From Nageia nagi (Eukaryota > Pinophyta), in assembly GCA_050084985.1 (NCBI GenBank), contig JBITNC010000002.1, positions 14,508,001 through 14,572,000 on the forward strand: a DNA stretch of 64,000 nucleotides, given 5' to 3'. This document shows, in pieces, positions 23,291 to 34,440 of this stretch. The notes below the pieces were generated by a model. The model made no database searches. It was not told the origin of the DNA and saw only the letters and a list, made by a program, of their open reading frames with translations. Positions within the stretch are counted from its first letter, which is position 1. The number at the start of each line of letters is the position of its first letter. A program made the translations under genes and the position numbers.

Positions 23291-24110
23291 TATGAAACTT
23301 TACTTTAGGATTTGAATTATTTACTTTGCCTTTTCTATCTCTTTACTTGAAGTGGTTGTTATTGCCAATTTTTCTATTATTGTTAATATTCTTGTTGTTA
23401 CCATTACCTCTTTTATCAAACCTTTTGGAGGAAGAAGGATAAGATATCTTATGATGATTAAACTTCTTATTGAAAGGAGTTTTGGTTGCTCTTACAGCAA
23501 CATTATTATCCTTTGGAGAAGAAATCAACATCTTTTTGTTAAGGGTTTTCTCATACTTCAAAAGGAGCCTAGAAAGATTCTCAAGGAAGAAGACTTTTTT
23601 ATCATCAAACCTTATTTCTATAACCATTACAAAGTTACTAAACTTTTAAGAAAGGCTTTGAAGAATTATGAAGACCATGAACTCATTATTGATCTAATTG
23701 CATTCACAAGCAATAAGTTGGGTTCTAAGGTTAATGATTTTGTTCAACTAGATAGCCATATTTTTATCTTCCTCCTAACAAGATTGAAGTAATTTTTGGA
23801 GAATGGTAAACCTTCTTGAAAACTTTGAACCAAGGTATATTTGCTTAAGCTTATCCCAAGCTTCCTTTACTAAGGTTGAAGAGGAAATCATCAAGAGCAT
23901 ATCATCTAAAACTACATAGAAGATCATGGAGGTTGCTAACTCATTCTTCATATTATAAGCCTCTAGTTCTTTTTCATCTATAAGAGGTACAAGGTTTTCA
24001 TTTATTATTTGCTAAAGCTTCCTTACCTACAATTCAGCTCTCATCTAAGGTTCCCAAATACCAAAGTTGAAACTATTAAAAATATGTTTGGGTAAAAAGG
24101 AGTCTCCCAT
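23291..24110 (-). pseudogene. copia-B gag (degenerate)
   Basis: The likely start is ATG at 24110-24108: MGDSFLPKHIFNSFNFGIWE. This resembles the start of UBN2-type copia Gag (short leader, then F.G..Y..W). Stops follow almost at once, several where Trp is expected (GIWEP, stop, MRAEL, stop). The C-terminal part at 23627-23343 is open and carries KTLNKKMLISSPKDNNVAVR, TKTPFNKKFN and an Asn-rich linker, as in copia-A. The zinc knuckle near 23300-23260 has lost Cys residues (CNYYSIQ). Confidence 0.85.
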
Positions 24111-26876
24111 TTGCTACATAAGAATGTGAAAAATAATAAACATGTGATTCAATAAATAACATTATATGTTAAGTTTTAACCAAGTAATACATGTTACATT
24201 TAATTAACTAAGACATTATTGTTTTGATTCACTAGTGCAAATATTTTACAACTCAAATAATAATCCATGTACCCAACTACATTTCTCATATCAAGAATCG
24301 TATATGTAGAGTGACATTATTGAGGCTTGTTTTCTTATCTAAAAATTAGGCCTTCACCTAGATGCTTGCATAAGAGGAGCCTAAATACTATTAATTCTCA
24401 ACTAGTTTGCCTTGGTTAGTATTATACTTTATCACACTGGAGAAGTACCTACTATTTTTCAAGGTTATTATGTTTATTAGATCGACCAAATTATTAATCT
24501 TAATTAAATTTTAAGTTATCCTCTTAAGTTATTAGGATAATCCTTAAATGGATGTGCAAACATATGGTATCACTACACACATGCCTATCCACCTATTGGA
24601 GTTATGTCCAGACCAACAAAGGACTTAAAGGTAATTAAGAAGTATAAACTTTTTACCAATTAGATCATTAGACTTAAAGGCTCCAATTTGCCTATCCTCA
24701 CCTCATAGCTTCCCAAACAAGTCATGTTACAGAATGTACATGTGAATATGTTAATTTTAAGGGGTTGTTCATATGTTTGCATTCATTTTGCATAAGCAAA
24801 AATACTAAATATGAAGCAAAGTTCATAAAATTAAACATCATCCATTCATAACTTAGAACCTTAAGAGTCCAATGGATTTTATTTACCAACCCCTTAAGGA
24901 TATCTTTATATCATTTCTTATTTAGCACAAGTCCATTCCATACTTTGCATAAGAAAGTAAAACTTAAGAAGTCATCAAATGCATCATTCCCATAACTTAA
25001 AAAATTTAAGCATGCATCATTTAACTTAAAAAAATTAAGTAATAAGCATGCATCATTCATAAAAAATTAAGTAAAAAGCATGCATTATTTCCATAATTAA
25101 CTTTGCATAAGAAATAATCATGCATCATTTTCAAACATCATTTCCATAGTTTGCATAAGTTCATCCATCACTTTGCATAAGTAACTTAGAATTTAAGTAA
25201 AAAAAATCGTACAAATTTTCCTCCTTTTTTTTTACTTAAAATCATGATCTCTTAAAAAATAGCATTAGGAAAAAAATGCTAAAAAAAAAAACTACTTTAT
25301 CTAATTTGCAACTTACTAAAGAGATTCAAGTAGCTAAAGTAGGATCCCTTAATAATTTGTCTTCCCTCTCTTTTTTTGTTAAGGCTAAAAAATACTTTTA
25401 AAGTTTTTAAGGAAAAGATAACCTTAAAAATTTTCCTCTAATACTTTAACATTTAGAGATATATTTAGAAAGTACTTACACTATCAAATCAAGTGTTTAT
25501 ATAAGCCTTAAAAAATATACATTTTAAATTTATGTTAAGCCCCCTTTTTATTATTATTATGCCTCCTTGATTAATAAAAAATTCAACAATCATTTGAAAA
25601 AAATAAATGCATCTAAGTGCCCCATACTCCATGCTAAGCTCATTAAAGGAAACTCAAGAAATGATGGCTTAAAAGAGGTTTCTTACAAGCAACAAAAAAG
25701 TTAAGTAGGAAAGGTGAGCAATTAATGTAAGGTATTGAATGTAAGGAGGCCTTTTTTGGAGTATACAAAGAGAAAGAAACAACAAAAACTTATGCACCCC
25801 AACCTATAAAAAAATAAATGATGGAATTCTTGGCATAGAGAAGGAGGTCGAGAGTGACGGTGGAGGAGAACTCACATTGTATTGAAAGTGTTATGATAAG
25901 GCAAAGAGGGGTCGCCAAAAATCCATCCAGAGATAAGATTGGAGGATTCATCCAAAATGCAATCAACCACAAGTTAGAGTGGCAGAGAGCAAAGGAGTGG
26001 TAGATGGGTAAAAAGGAGGGGTTATGATGTTGTTGAGGGGCTACCACTAGGGTCACAACAAGAGAGGGCAAAGAAATCATGCTATGGATGGGAAAATAGA
26101 TCGTGAGGGGCCAAGGTAGCCATGCTCCTTTTCATAGATAGACGATGGGTGATGAGTGATGGAAGAGGGTCCTGAGGAGCAACAGACCAAGATGGGAGGC
26201 TTACAATAGGTCATAAGGTCTAAACAAAAAAACTCAAACTTCTCCTAATTAAAATATATTATGCCATATACCAAATATGTGGTTTCAAATATAAACTTTA
26301 TTTCTCATTGCATGTCATGTTTTTTTTTTATATTTTTTTTAATAATAGAGACACTTTAAAAAGTTCACTCTTGCTTCCTTTTTTTTAAAAAAAATATTAA
26401 CCTCCTTATAGCTTTATAAGGTAGGAAACAAATCTTTGTTTTATAAAAGATATAGATATATAAAAAAAATTGTATACTATCCCCTTTAACTAGGAACTAT
26501 TTCAATGGTTTAACAATTTTTATTAACAATGCTACTAATAAAAAAAAGTTAGTAAACTAATTTCATTACATACTATCCTCTTACATAAAAGGTATATCAT
26601 GTATTAAGCATTTTTGTAAAATAAATGCTACTAACATAAGAGGTTAGTGTAAATAGAAAAAAAATTGTATTGTATTGTTATTTTGATCATATTTGGCAAA
26701 ACTAAGCTCATATATCTCACAAAATATGTTAGTATCTTAAAAATAGTGAACAATAAAGAAGGAAGGATGTTATACCTTCTCAATTATTTTACCTCAATAA
26801 GGATCTAGATGAACCTTCAAGATGAAGAATCTCTAAGGATGTGAAGAGGAGTCTTCAAGAAAAGCTTCCACACCAA
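24111..26876 (-). other. copia-B long leader between PBS and gag
   Basis: About 2.8 kb without recognised genes, far longer than a typical copia leader. It holds a degenerate minisatellite (24990-25190), AT-rich stretches, and a GC-richer part (25830-26220). That part has a 96-codon - strand frame (26080-25790) of unknown family, with several hydrophobic stretches. Either this is a family trait or an unrecognised insertion sits inside it. Confidence 0.6.
24990..25190. repeat. Degenerate minisatellite in copia-B leader
   Basis: Repeats of AAGCATGCATCATT (about 25010, 25048, 25078 and 25120, with changes) alternate with AAAAATTAAGTA and TTTGCATAAG (25103, 25152 and 25176). Confidence 0.75.
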
Positions 26877-26888
26877 GTTTTGATACCA
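26877..26888 (-). other. copia-B primer binding site
   Basis: On the - strand TGGTATCAAAAC, three bases after the 5' LTR. Complementary to initiator tRNA-Met with two changes. Confidence 0.88.
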
Positions 26889-26891
26889 AAT

Positions 26892-27334
26892 TAAAGGAAT
26901 AAACACTAACAATAATTTCTACACAACCAAGATATCTTGAAAGCTCACAAGCATACGTAACTCATAAAGCAATCCACTAACTAAATCTCACTTCATTCAT
27001 AAATATGAACTCTTACAATACTCATAAACTTTTCTCCTAAACACTATCCTCTAGCTTAACTTTACTTCACAAATTGGTGTGTGATAACAAAGAGGGAGCC
27101 TTCTATTTATAGGCCAAAATCTCTCTTTGGATCACCCTTTTACCCAATGTATAAAGGCATGTCATGCATTCTCTTTTACCTAAGGGGCATGCTTATGACA
27201 TGGAGTGTAGGATAAGTTACATTATCATATTCACTTAAATGCTTAAGGTATCAAATGATACCCTTAAATATTAGTGAACTTACATAGAATATTATTACAA
27301 AACCTTTATAATAATGCATTATACATTCCCAACA
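26892..27334 (-). repeat. copia-B 5' LTR
   Basis: On the - strand starts TGTTGGGAATGTATAATGC and ends ATTCCTTTA, a mutated CA end. It lacks about 50 bp around the CCACTTACATCTTG segment present in the 3' LTR. U3 palindrome at 27238-27272. Confidence 0.92.
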
Positions 27335-27519
27335 CATATGAAAGGTCATGGATACATTGTTGTGTTCAAGTTCACAATGTTTCATTGAAATTGAGAATAT
27401 TCCCTTCAATCTAAATGTGGAGTTGTCCTTAACACTTGAAGTTATCAAATATAATGATTGGATGATACACTAATTTTATAACATATAAGAATGAATAAAT
27501 ATTCAACACATGCCTTGTG

Positions 27520-28205
27520 TAAAAAGCCAAAGCTATTTTACACCACATACATTATGAGGTGTGAATAATAAGTTTATTACTCAAATTTTATTACCACCAA
27601 AACATCAAAAATAATAAAACACACTCACTATCGAACGTCAATCACTTAAATGCATGCAACACCACTACCCTATGCAAAATGCATAAGAACATACAACAAA
27701 CATTTTGTCGAACAATTCATGATCTACAAATCAAAATTGGTAATGCGAATAAATGCATAATGCAACTTTGGAGAATGTAATCTTATTACAAAAATAATTT
27801 AGTGCAATACTTATTACTTTACAAATTTGTATTTAATTTTATTAACATAATGCAAAAACCCATAAAGACAAAATAGAGGATAGTGTTGTATATATAAATG
27901 CAGAATGCAAATTTGGAGAATGCACGTTTGTTGCATAAATAATTCAGTTCAATATTTATTATTTTGTAATTTTATATTTAATTTCACTAACAAAATGTAA
28001 AAAGCTATATGGCCTCATATTTTTTTCAATTACCCATGTTGAAAAAGCCAAAAGTGCTTTATATCACATAAATTATGAGACATGGATAATATGCTATCAC
28101 TCAAATTTTATTACCATTGAAACTTTAGTAACAATCAAAAGCATCCACTATAAAATGCCAATCACTTAAATGCATGCAACACCACCACCCTATCATGAAC
28201 TATTT
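27520..28205. repeat. Direct repeat block A-B-B'-A'
   Basis: Four blocks in direct orientation. A (about 27520-27685) and A' (about 28045-28205) share ACTCAAATTTTATTACCA and CAATCACTTAAATGCATGCA with the following ACACCAC. B (about 27735-27870) and B' (about 27890-28015) share TTTGGAGAATG, ATAATTYAGT and TTTACATTTTG-like ends. A weaker A-like piece (ATGCTAATCGCTTGAATGCA) is at about 30610. Confidence 0.75.
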
Positions 28206-28984
28206 TATGATTTTGTTCATTTCTATGAAAATTTCATTTTCTTATTGATAACTCAATTTAATTTAGTTTCCCATATTTCATATTGGTCTATATTCTTTGT
28301 ATATATACCCATTTTATAAGTCAATGCATATATCTTAAAATTTAATTAGAATCTCTATATGCCACCATTAGTTCTCCATGTATGACCAATCTTAGAACTG
28401 TTGAGTGTTAGCCAACTATAACTGTTTAAACTTTAAACATCTATCTATCATATTTAAGTGTCTTATTATTTCTTCATCATTTCTTTCTTGATGTATGTTA
28501 TTTTCACTTTATCCCATGGATTTGTTGTTATTATTTCTAATCTATCTTACACAACTCCTTCAAAGTTCTATTATTGCAACTCTTCATCTCTTGTTAATTT
28601 GTGTCATCAGTTCTCTAGAATCTTCTCCTACTTTTTCACAACAGATTGTTGAATAGTTTTTAAAACAAAGCTATGGTTAAATTATTTTGAAATAGACATT
28701 TCTAGTTCCATGCTAAGAATTCAAATATTATTTTACTTATGTCAAGTAACATTTATTCTATCCTTGTTACTCCCAAACTTGCACAAATTATTTTTACCAA
28801 AATTGTACAGATTGTGATTTATAAATAGTGATTGCTTTTATATTTTATTTTTGAATTGGAATTTGATGCTTTGGATCATCTCAAATTCATAAAAGGTTAT
28901 TTTATTTATATGTTAAATTTTTTAACTAAGATCCTATTACCATTTCATCTTATTCTTTCAACCTTCCATTGGTGCATTTCTACC
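28206..28984. other. AT-rich intergenic DNA
   Basis: No gene recognised. Short hydrophobic frames here have no family signal. Confidence 0.4.
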
Positions 28985-28997
28985 AATATATATATAT

Positions 28998-29050
<53 letters not shown>
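28985..29050. repeat. (TA)n microsatellite
   Basis: Almost uninterrupted AT/TA dinucleotide run of about 65 bp with one phase slip near 29009. Confidence 0.97.
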
Positions 29051-29053
<3 letters not shown>

Positions 29054-29604
29054 AAAAAAGCTCTTTCATGTTGCAGCACCTATTGTGAAATTATTTACAA
29101 GAGCAACTTTCCTTCCTTTATATTGAACTACAACAACAATATTATCATTGATTGCAAAATTGATGTTCTGTAATAAAGAATTATATATGTTCTTGATACA
29201 ATTCTTTAGGATGGCAAAGTGATTTTTTTCTCCTATGTCTACTGAATAAGTGTTTTCTACTCGATGTTGGTTACATGGAAGAATTGTATATGAAATATTA
29301 TTAGAGTGGAACTCAAATTGCAATTTATAGATTCCATTATTTAGTTAGTTTTAGCAAGTATATGCCACAACATTAAGATTGTCAAATATGAATATCCAAT
29401 GTAATTCTATTTTAAAATTCATGGTAATGTTTTTTTTTCAAATTGTTACTATTCTTTTGTTTAAGGTATTACCATACCTCCAAAAACATTTCATTGTCAT
29501 TAACTTAGTAGTTACTTAATGTCATTATTTCATTTAAATGTAGTTTCTCTTTTGAAAAATAATAGAAATATTTTTTCCTAAATTTTAATTGTTTTAGTAC
29601 TCCA

Positions 29605-29781
29605 GTTGTCCCATTTAACTGAGATGGAAGTTACACGTAAGTGTAATCAAATTCCTGAGTTGGGCTTTCCTTTGGGAGGCATTGTAAAAACATTTGCTCA
29701 AGATTGGGAAGGATATGTAACTGTTGTTATGTCTTCTACTATTACTCAGCATTCAAAAAACAACCATACTAATTTGGCTTA
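29605..29781 (+). pseudogene. Exon fragment of an SDP1-like triacylglycerol lipase (patatin-like)
   Basis: An open stretch reads [20 protein letters not shown], then [20 protein letters not shown] and TQHSKNN. I recognise this as the conserved block of SUGAR-DEPENDENT1-type lipases (seed oil-body triacylglycerol lipase), after the patatin domain. The family there has a segment like CNQIPE..PLG and AQ.WEGDVTVVMPAT..QY.KI. Asp to Tyr in EGYV and Pro to Ser in MSST are deviations. The exon-like start follows a pyrimidine-rich tract ending TACTCCAG at 29604, a plausible splice acceptor. The match ends at about 29770 and a stop follows. No other exon is seen. The call rests on recall. Confidence 0.55.
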
Positions 29782-29785
29782 ACAT

Positions 29786-30880
29786 TAATCAAACTACCCA
29801 TCATATCACCAGCCAGTTGATGTCATTTGCAAGTTGTATCCAGCCATACCCAACAAAAAGGAAACCATACTAACATGAACACACCCTACTAATGAAACCC
29901 AACTAAAATGATACCCCTCGAAATCATTTGGACTTATGTATACATAAGAAAACTAATATAAATATTTTCAAACAACCAAATTACAACTCTATCCACCAAA
30001 TGTTCTTAATCATATCTGACTATATATACACAAGAAAGAGCACCAAAATAATGATGGTCTTCCCAATTAAATCAAATTAAAATGGTGGTCCTCAAAATCA
30101 TATCTAGCTATATATACATAGGAAAACCAATACAAATATTTCCAATCTACCAAATACATAAAATATGCATTAAGACAAAAGCATTAAAACTAATCATAAA
30201 AAAAATTTCAGAGACGCCAAGTTACTCATAAATGCATGATACTTAAATTTCATGATACACATTCTGAAACAATTAAATACCAACCTCAACTGCTAAGAAA
30301 CGTAGCATAAATATTTACAACGCCCATCACACCAAGTAAACATATTTGTAATCAAACGCAGCTAAATATTTGCAGACAATCAAATACCGAAGTCCAGAAA
30401 AATAAAAAATAAAAATATCTTTTTGAAAAAAACAACATGGATAATTAAAAAAAAAAAAAAAAATCCTATGCAAACTTACAAATATCGCAACCAAATCTAA
30501 CCTATATAAATCGATATTTCAACAGTGTTCGGTTCCTTCTCTCACAGCTCCTATTTTTCGTCCAAACACCTACAAATATTGAGAACAGTTGAGAGTATTC
30601 ATTAAGAAATGCTAATCGCTTGAATGCATCTAACACCCATCACCAGATACTATGAAAAATGTAAAAGCCCAACAAAAACTGCAACTTCTATCAAAAAAAT
30701 ACAACCAAATCTAACCTTTACAAACACAAACTCGCAAATATGGTAACCCAATCCAGTTCTTTTCCCTACTCATGCTCTGACTACATTTGGTGGGAGTGAT
30801 TGTAAACAGTAAAAAATAATGGAGATCATGCACAGCAAATAACTAAATGATAACCCAATCCGTTCTTGTGACGTTTGGGA
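29786..30880. other. AT-rich DNA with short direct repeats
   Basis: A unit of about 70 bp with TATATATACATARGAAAACC and the following AATATTT is seen at about 29935-29975 and 30105-30150, with a partial copy near 30015-30045. No gene recognised. Confidence 0.5.
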
Positions 30881-30884
30881 AAAC

Positions 30885-31900
30885 AAATTTACCGTGAAAA
30901 AGTTTGAAAACCTTAAAAATATTCAATACAGGCGTCAAATCACAGCGTTCAACAATTGTTGTCATCAGCGGAAAGAAGCGACCTAAAAATGCGGCAGTAA
31001 CCTCGTGCATTGAATTTCAAAATTGGGAGAATTGAAGGAGGATTTAAATTTGACGGGCTACCTTACCTATCATTAAATTTTTGAATGACGGTTTGATAAT
31101 TTTAATCATGAAATATAATATTTTATACTTTTATATATATAAAAAAATATTTAATCTGTTAAATATAAACCCTGGTTGTAGCGCCATTCTTAACCAGCGT
31201 ATGAGTTGTCCAAAGTTGACATTTCCTATGGCTCCGGTGAGTTCCGTATCAAACGTACGGAGGCTATACAACACAGACAACGCATACATTATATATGCTG
31301 GGCAGCTTGAAGTCAGCTTTATGAGACCTAAAGTAGCACCATTTTATTAGCAAAATAAAATTATCGATGTATTGTCGTGAAAACGATATATACAATAAGA
31401 TTTTGAATCCAATGACTTTGACCAAAGTAGCACCGTTTTATTAGCGAAATAAAACTATCGATTTATTGTCGTCAACAGAATGTATACAATAAGACTTTGA
31501 ATCCCGCGACTTTGACCAACAAAAAATTTAGATAAAACGTTGATGTTTTTGCTACTTTGGGCTCCACATAGCTTTTGGCCAAATAATACAGCTACCGATT
31601 CATCATTCCATGGTCAAATAATATAGCTACCGATTCTTCCATGGTCTTTGACACTGGTTTGTTTTAACGAGTTCTAGGAGATGGGTATCCAGTACTTCTG
31701 TGTGTTAATGCTGCAACTGTTTTTGATTTTCACACAAAAACCATTGATTCTGCGGAAGTTTCGGATACCATTCTTGGTGGAGAAGCTCTCACGGGTTCGC
31801 AAACGATAAGTTCTAAGAATGGTATCTTCCAATTGGGGTTCTTCAATCTACAGAACACCAGTAAATGGTACGTGGGGATTTGGTATGCTCAAGCCAAAGA
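30885..31900. repeat. Inverted repeat, left arm (S-domain RLK 5' region)
   Basis: Pairs in inverse orientation with 32883-33705. The arms share the far upstream block (CAATACAGGCGTCAAATC, GAATTTCAAAATTGGGA), the promoter block (GTCCAAAGTTGACATTTCCT) and the start of the coding region up to WYAQA. The arms are diverged but collinear. Confidence 0.88.
31330..31517 (+). repeat. 94-bp tandem duplication upstream of SRLK copy 1
   Basis: Unit 31330-31423 is repeated at 31424-31517 (AAAGTAGCACC...GACTTTGACC). Copy 2 (33300-33380, - strand) has only one unit, so the duplication is specific to copy 1. Confidence 0.88.
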
Positions 31901-32836
31901 GCAGACAATAGCATGGGTCGCTAACAGCGAAAACCCACTACAGAACGCCTCTGCCATCTTTAATCTCACAGAGAACGGGAGCTTTGTAATCTCTTACAGG
32001 GGCTCTGTCATCTGGTCCACCCAACGACGCACCAAAGCTTCGTCTGCGATGCTAACGGATTGGGGTAATCTGGTCGTGACAAGTGGGCGAAACAAGTCCG
32101 AATTTATTTGGCAAAGTTCCGATATCCTGGGAGCGTATGGCTGCCGGGAACGAAGATAAGCGCAACTACGAAATTGATCTCGTGGAAGAGCCCTTGGAAC
32201 CCAAGCCAGGGCCTCTTCAGTTTGCAGCTTGATCCTTCCGGAATCGATCAGCTAGTGTTGAGTTGGAATAACTCCGTCACGTACTGGGAATCCGGGGTCT
32301 GGAATGGCAGAGTTTTCAGCAACATTCCAGCCATGAGACAGAATCGGATTCATCATTACAGCTTTGTCAACAACGGCACTATGTTCCGAACCCCAATGCT
32401 TTGGCTCGCTACAATAGAATGGTAGATTTGTGGGGTAAATTGAGGATTTCCATATTGCGAGGGGGGCAGCCGCAACTGCACCACAGACGGGTTTGTGGAA
32501 TTGAGCGGTAAGCCCATGCCCCGTGGGGCGGTTCCATACATATCGCAGTCTATGTCCATCCAACAGTGCGATGAAACTTTTTTGAGCAATTGTTCATGCA
32601 CTGCCTACGCATATTCAACTAACGGCACTTATTCCATCTGCCAACTCTGGTTCGGCGATCTCTACAATCCGAACGATGATACCTCGAGGAGCATGCCGGT
32701 GTTTGTGAGGGTAGCCACTGCTGATGTACCAAAATCTTTTTCCACAAATAAGAAGAGATCATTTGTGAGCAGGGTGGTTGCCCTCGTTGCCATATTGGCC
32801 ACAATTATTGCCATTTCTTTATTGCTGTTAATATGA
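31681..32836 (+). pseudogene. S-domain (G-type lectin) receptor-like kinase ectodomain, copy 1, broken
   Basis: Ectodomain of an SD-2-type receptor kinase (At2g19130-like by the domain series I recognise). Start ATG at 31681 opens a signal peptide (MGIQYFCVLMLQLFLIF). A one-base loss near 31725 shifts the frame. The B-lectin domain follows (31770-32120: GIFQLGFFNLQNTSKWYVGI, then AWVANSENPLQ). A second one-base loss at about 32122 leads into the S-locus glycoprotein domain (32108-32425: GSVWLPGTKIS, WNGRVFSNIPAM). Near 32460 an internal deletion at a G-run joins it to the PAN domain (CTTDGFVELSGKPMPRGAVP; Cys-rich NCSCTAYAY), removing the EGF-like part seen in copy 3. A transmembrane segment (RVVALVAILATIIAISLLLL) is followed directly by TGA. 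No kinase domain. It abuts inverted copy 2. Confidence 0.92.
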
Positions 32837-32882
32837 TATCGGTGGCGACGGCGGCCTGTCGATTAGACAGATTCCGCTCTAT

Positions 32883-33098
32883 GGCTTGAGCATACCAAAT
32901 CCCCACGTACCATACACTGTTGTTCTGAAGATTGAAGAACCCCAATTGGAAGATACCATTGTTAGAACTTATCATTTGGGAACCCATGAGAGCTTCTCCC
33001 GCAAGAATGGTATCCGAAACTTCCGCAGAATTAATGGTTTTTGTGTGAAAGATCATAAACAGTTGTGGCATTAACACACAGAAGTATTGGATACCCAT
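32883..33098 (-). pseudogene. S-domain RLK N-terminal fragment, copy 2
   Basis: On the - strand from ATG at 33098: signal peptide MGIQYFCVLMPQLFMIFHTK, then the start of the B-lectin domain (SDTILAGEALMGSQMI, GIFQLGFFNLQNNSVWYVGI, WYAQAIE). The frame is open to the break at about 32885, where it runs into the inverted transmembrane region of copy 1. About 71 codons remain of an ectodomain of more than 400. Its upstream region (33100-33705) matches that of copy 1 in inverse orientation, so promoter and 5' end were duplicated together. Confidence 0.9.
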
Positions 33099-33705
33099 CT
33101 CCAAGAATTCTGTAAAACAAACCAGTGTCAGAGGCCATGGAATGATGGATCTGTAGCTATATTATTTGACTATGGAATGATGAATCAGTTATTCGATAGC
33201 TATGCTATTTGGCCAGGGCTATTTGGGTCCAAAGCAGCTCAGTTTTGCTAGCATAACCCATCAATATTTTGTCTAAAAATATTTGGTCAAAATTTTCTAC
33301 TCAGGTCATTGGATTCAAAGTCTTATTGTGTACATCGTTTTGACGACAAGACATCGGTGATTCCGTGCTAGTTTACGTCTCATATAGCCGACTTCAGACC
33401 GCCCAGCATAAATAGTGCATACATTGTCCATATGCTAGGTATACCTAGCTTGGGTACAGAGTAAGGAAACTCATAGCAGCCATAGGAAATGTCAACTTTG
33501 GACAACACACAGAATCGCCCTTCAACTCTTCCCAATTTTGAAATTCAATGCATGCTGCCGCATTTTTACGTCCCTTCTTTCTGCTGATGTTATCCTGTAT
33601 GATGCCTACAATTGTTGAACGTTGCGATTTGACGCCTGTATTGAATGTTTTAAGGTTTTCAAACAAAATCACGGTAAATTTGCTTTCCCAAATGTAAGAG
33701 AGAAC

Positions 33706-34014
33706 GGATTAATGTTTTTCATACCCGTCAAAATTACGTGCAAACTTAGAAAATACCCTATAAGTTCATGAAATTTCAGAAATGCCTCAAAATCTTTGGA
33801 AATTACAAAAATATTTTTGTAAGTTATAAATTAGAGAAATACTCTTTAATCTTCTGAAACATTTCGAGGGTATTTTATAATTTATAGAGATTTAAGCTTA
33901 ATTTTATAATTTATGATATTTTCGTAATTTCATCAATTTAACGAGTATTTTGGTAAGTTTCCCTTACTTTTATAAATAAATAGTCAACATTTCTAAAGGT
34001 TGAAGAGTATAGCC
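33706..34014. other. AT-rich intergenic DNA
   Basis: Nothing recognised beyond the end of the inverted repeat arm. Confidence 0.4.
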
Positions 34015-34440
34015 ATTTCTTTTGATTCCAAGAATGGTTCATAGGGCTTGTTTAGGCTACCTTTTCAATAGAAATGGTATGTTACAACTAGATTAGTAGC
34101 ATAACATTATAAAAGTTTTTGGCAACTATGCTGAATATTTTTGAAGAGATAAAAAGGTGAAAACAATGAAATGAACGATGTAGTAAATCGATTGTGCTAG
34201 AAGGGTTGTGAGTTTTTCTTAATTTTTTAGGTACTTAGAATTCTTTTTTGGTTTTGTGTAAATGTCGAATGTTATAGTTTTCTCAAACCATTACCTATTT
34301 GAGATTACAATTGAGTAGGAATTTGGTTTGTATGGTATAGTGATTTGAGATGGGTATTCAACATATTCTGGTTTTGTTAATCTTGTATATTATTTATTTT
34401 ATCTAATTTGAAGAAATCGAACATAATCTTAGTATAAAAA
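34015..34440 (+). repeat. Dispersed repeat R3, copy 1
   Basis: Matches 62600-63005 in inverse orientation. Shared landmarks: CTTGTTTAGGCTACCTTTTC, ACAACTAGATTAGTAGCA, ATAGTGATTTGAGATGGGTA and TTGTTAATCTTGTA. No coding capacity seen. Confidence 0.85.

Larger units (their letters stand above)
18958..27334 (-). mobile_element. Complete but inactive Ty1/copia element copia-B
   Basis: All structural parts are present on the - strand: 5' LTR (26892-27334), PBS, a leader of about 2.8 kb, gag, pol, PPT and 3' LTR (18958-19454). The flanking pentamers are TATAT (18953-18957) and CATAT (27335-27339), a target duplication with one change. The LTRs differ by many substitutions, and the 5' LTR lacks about 50 bp that the 3' LTR has, so the insertion is old. 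The reading frames are broken throughout. Same family as copia-A and copia-C. Confidence 0.94.

Noticed and set aside
23352-23792. 146-codon open frame on the + strand
   Set aside because: It is the antisense of the conserved copia-B gag C-terminal region, where the - strand has family motifs.
25790-26080. Membrane protein gene in the copia-B leader
   Set aside because: Hydrophobic stretches alone are weak evidence in an AT-rich genome. Kept only as an unassigned frame.
27520-28205. CRISPR-like array
   Set aside because: Repeats are few, long and diverged, spacing is irregular and the context is eukaryotic.
28832-29173. 113-codon + strand frame
   Set aside because: Openness comes from the (TA)n microsatellite, encoding alternating Ile and Tyr.
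32252-32601. Open frames on the - strand of receptor copy 1 (103 and 81 codons)
   Set aside because: They are antisense shadows of the S-locus and PAN domains.
30981-33705. Intact receptor-like kinase gene
   Set aside because: Frameshifts, an internal deletion and the lack of any kinase motif rule it out.
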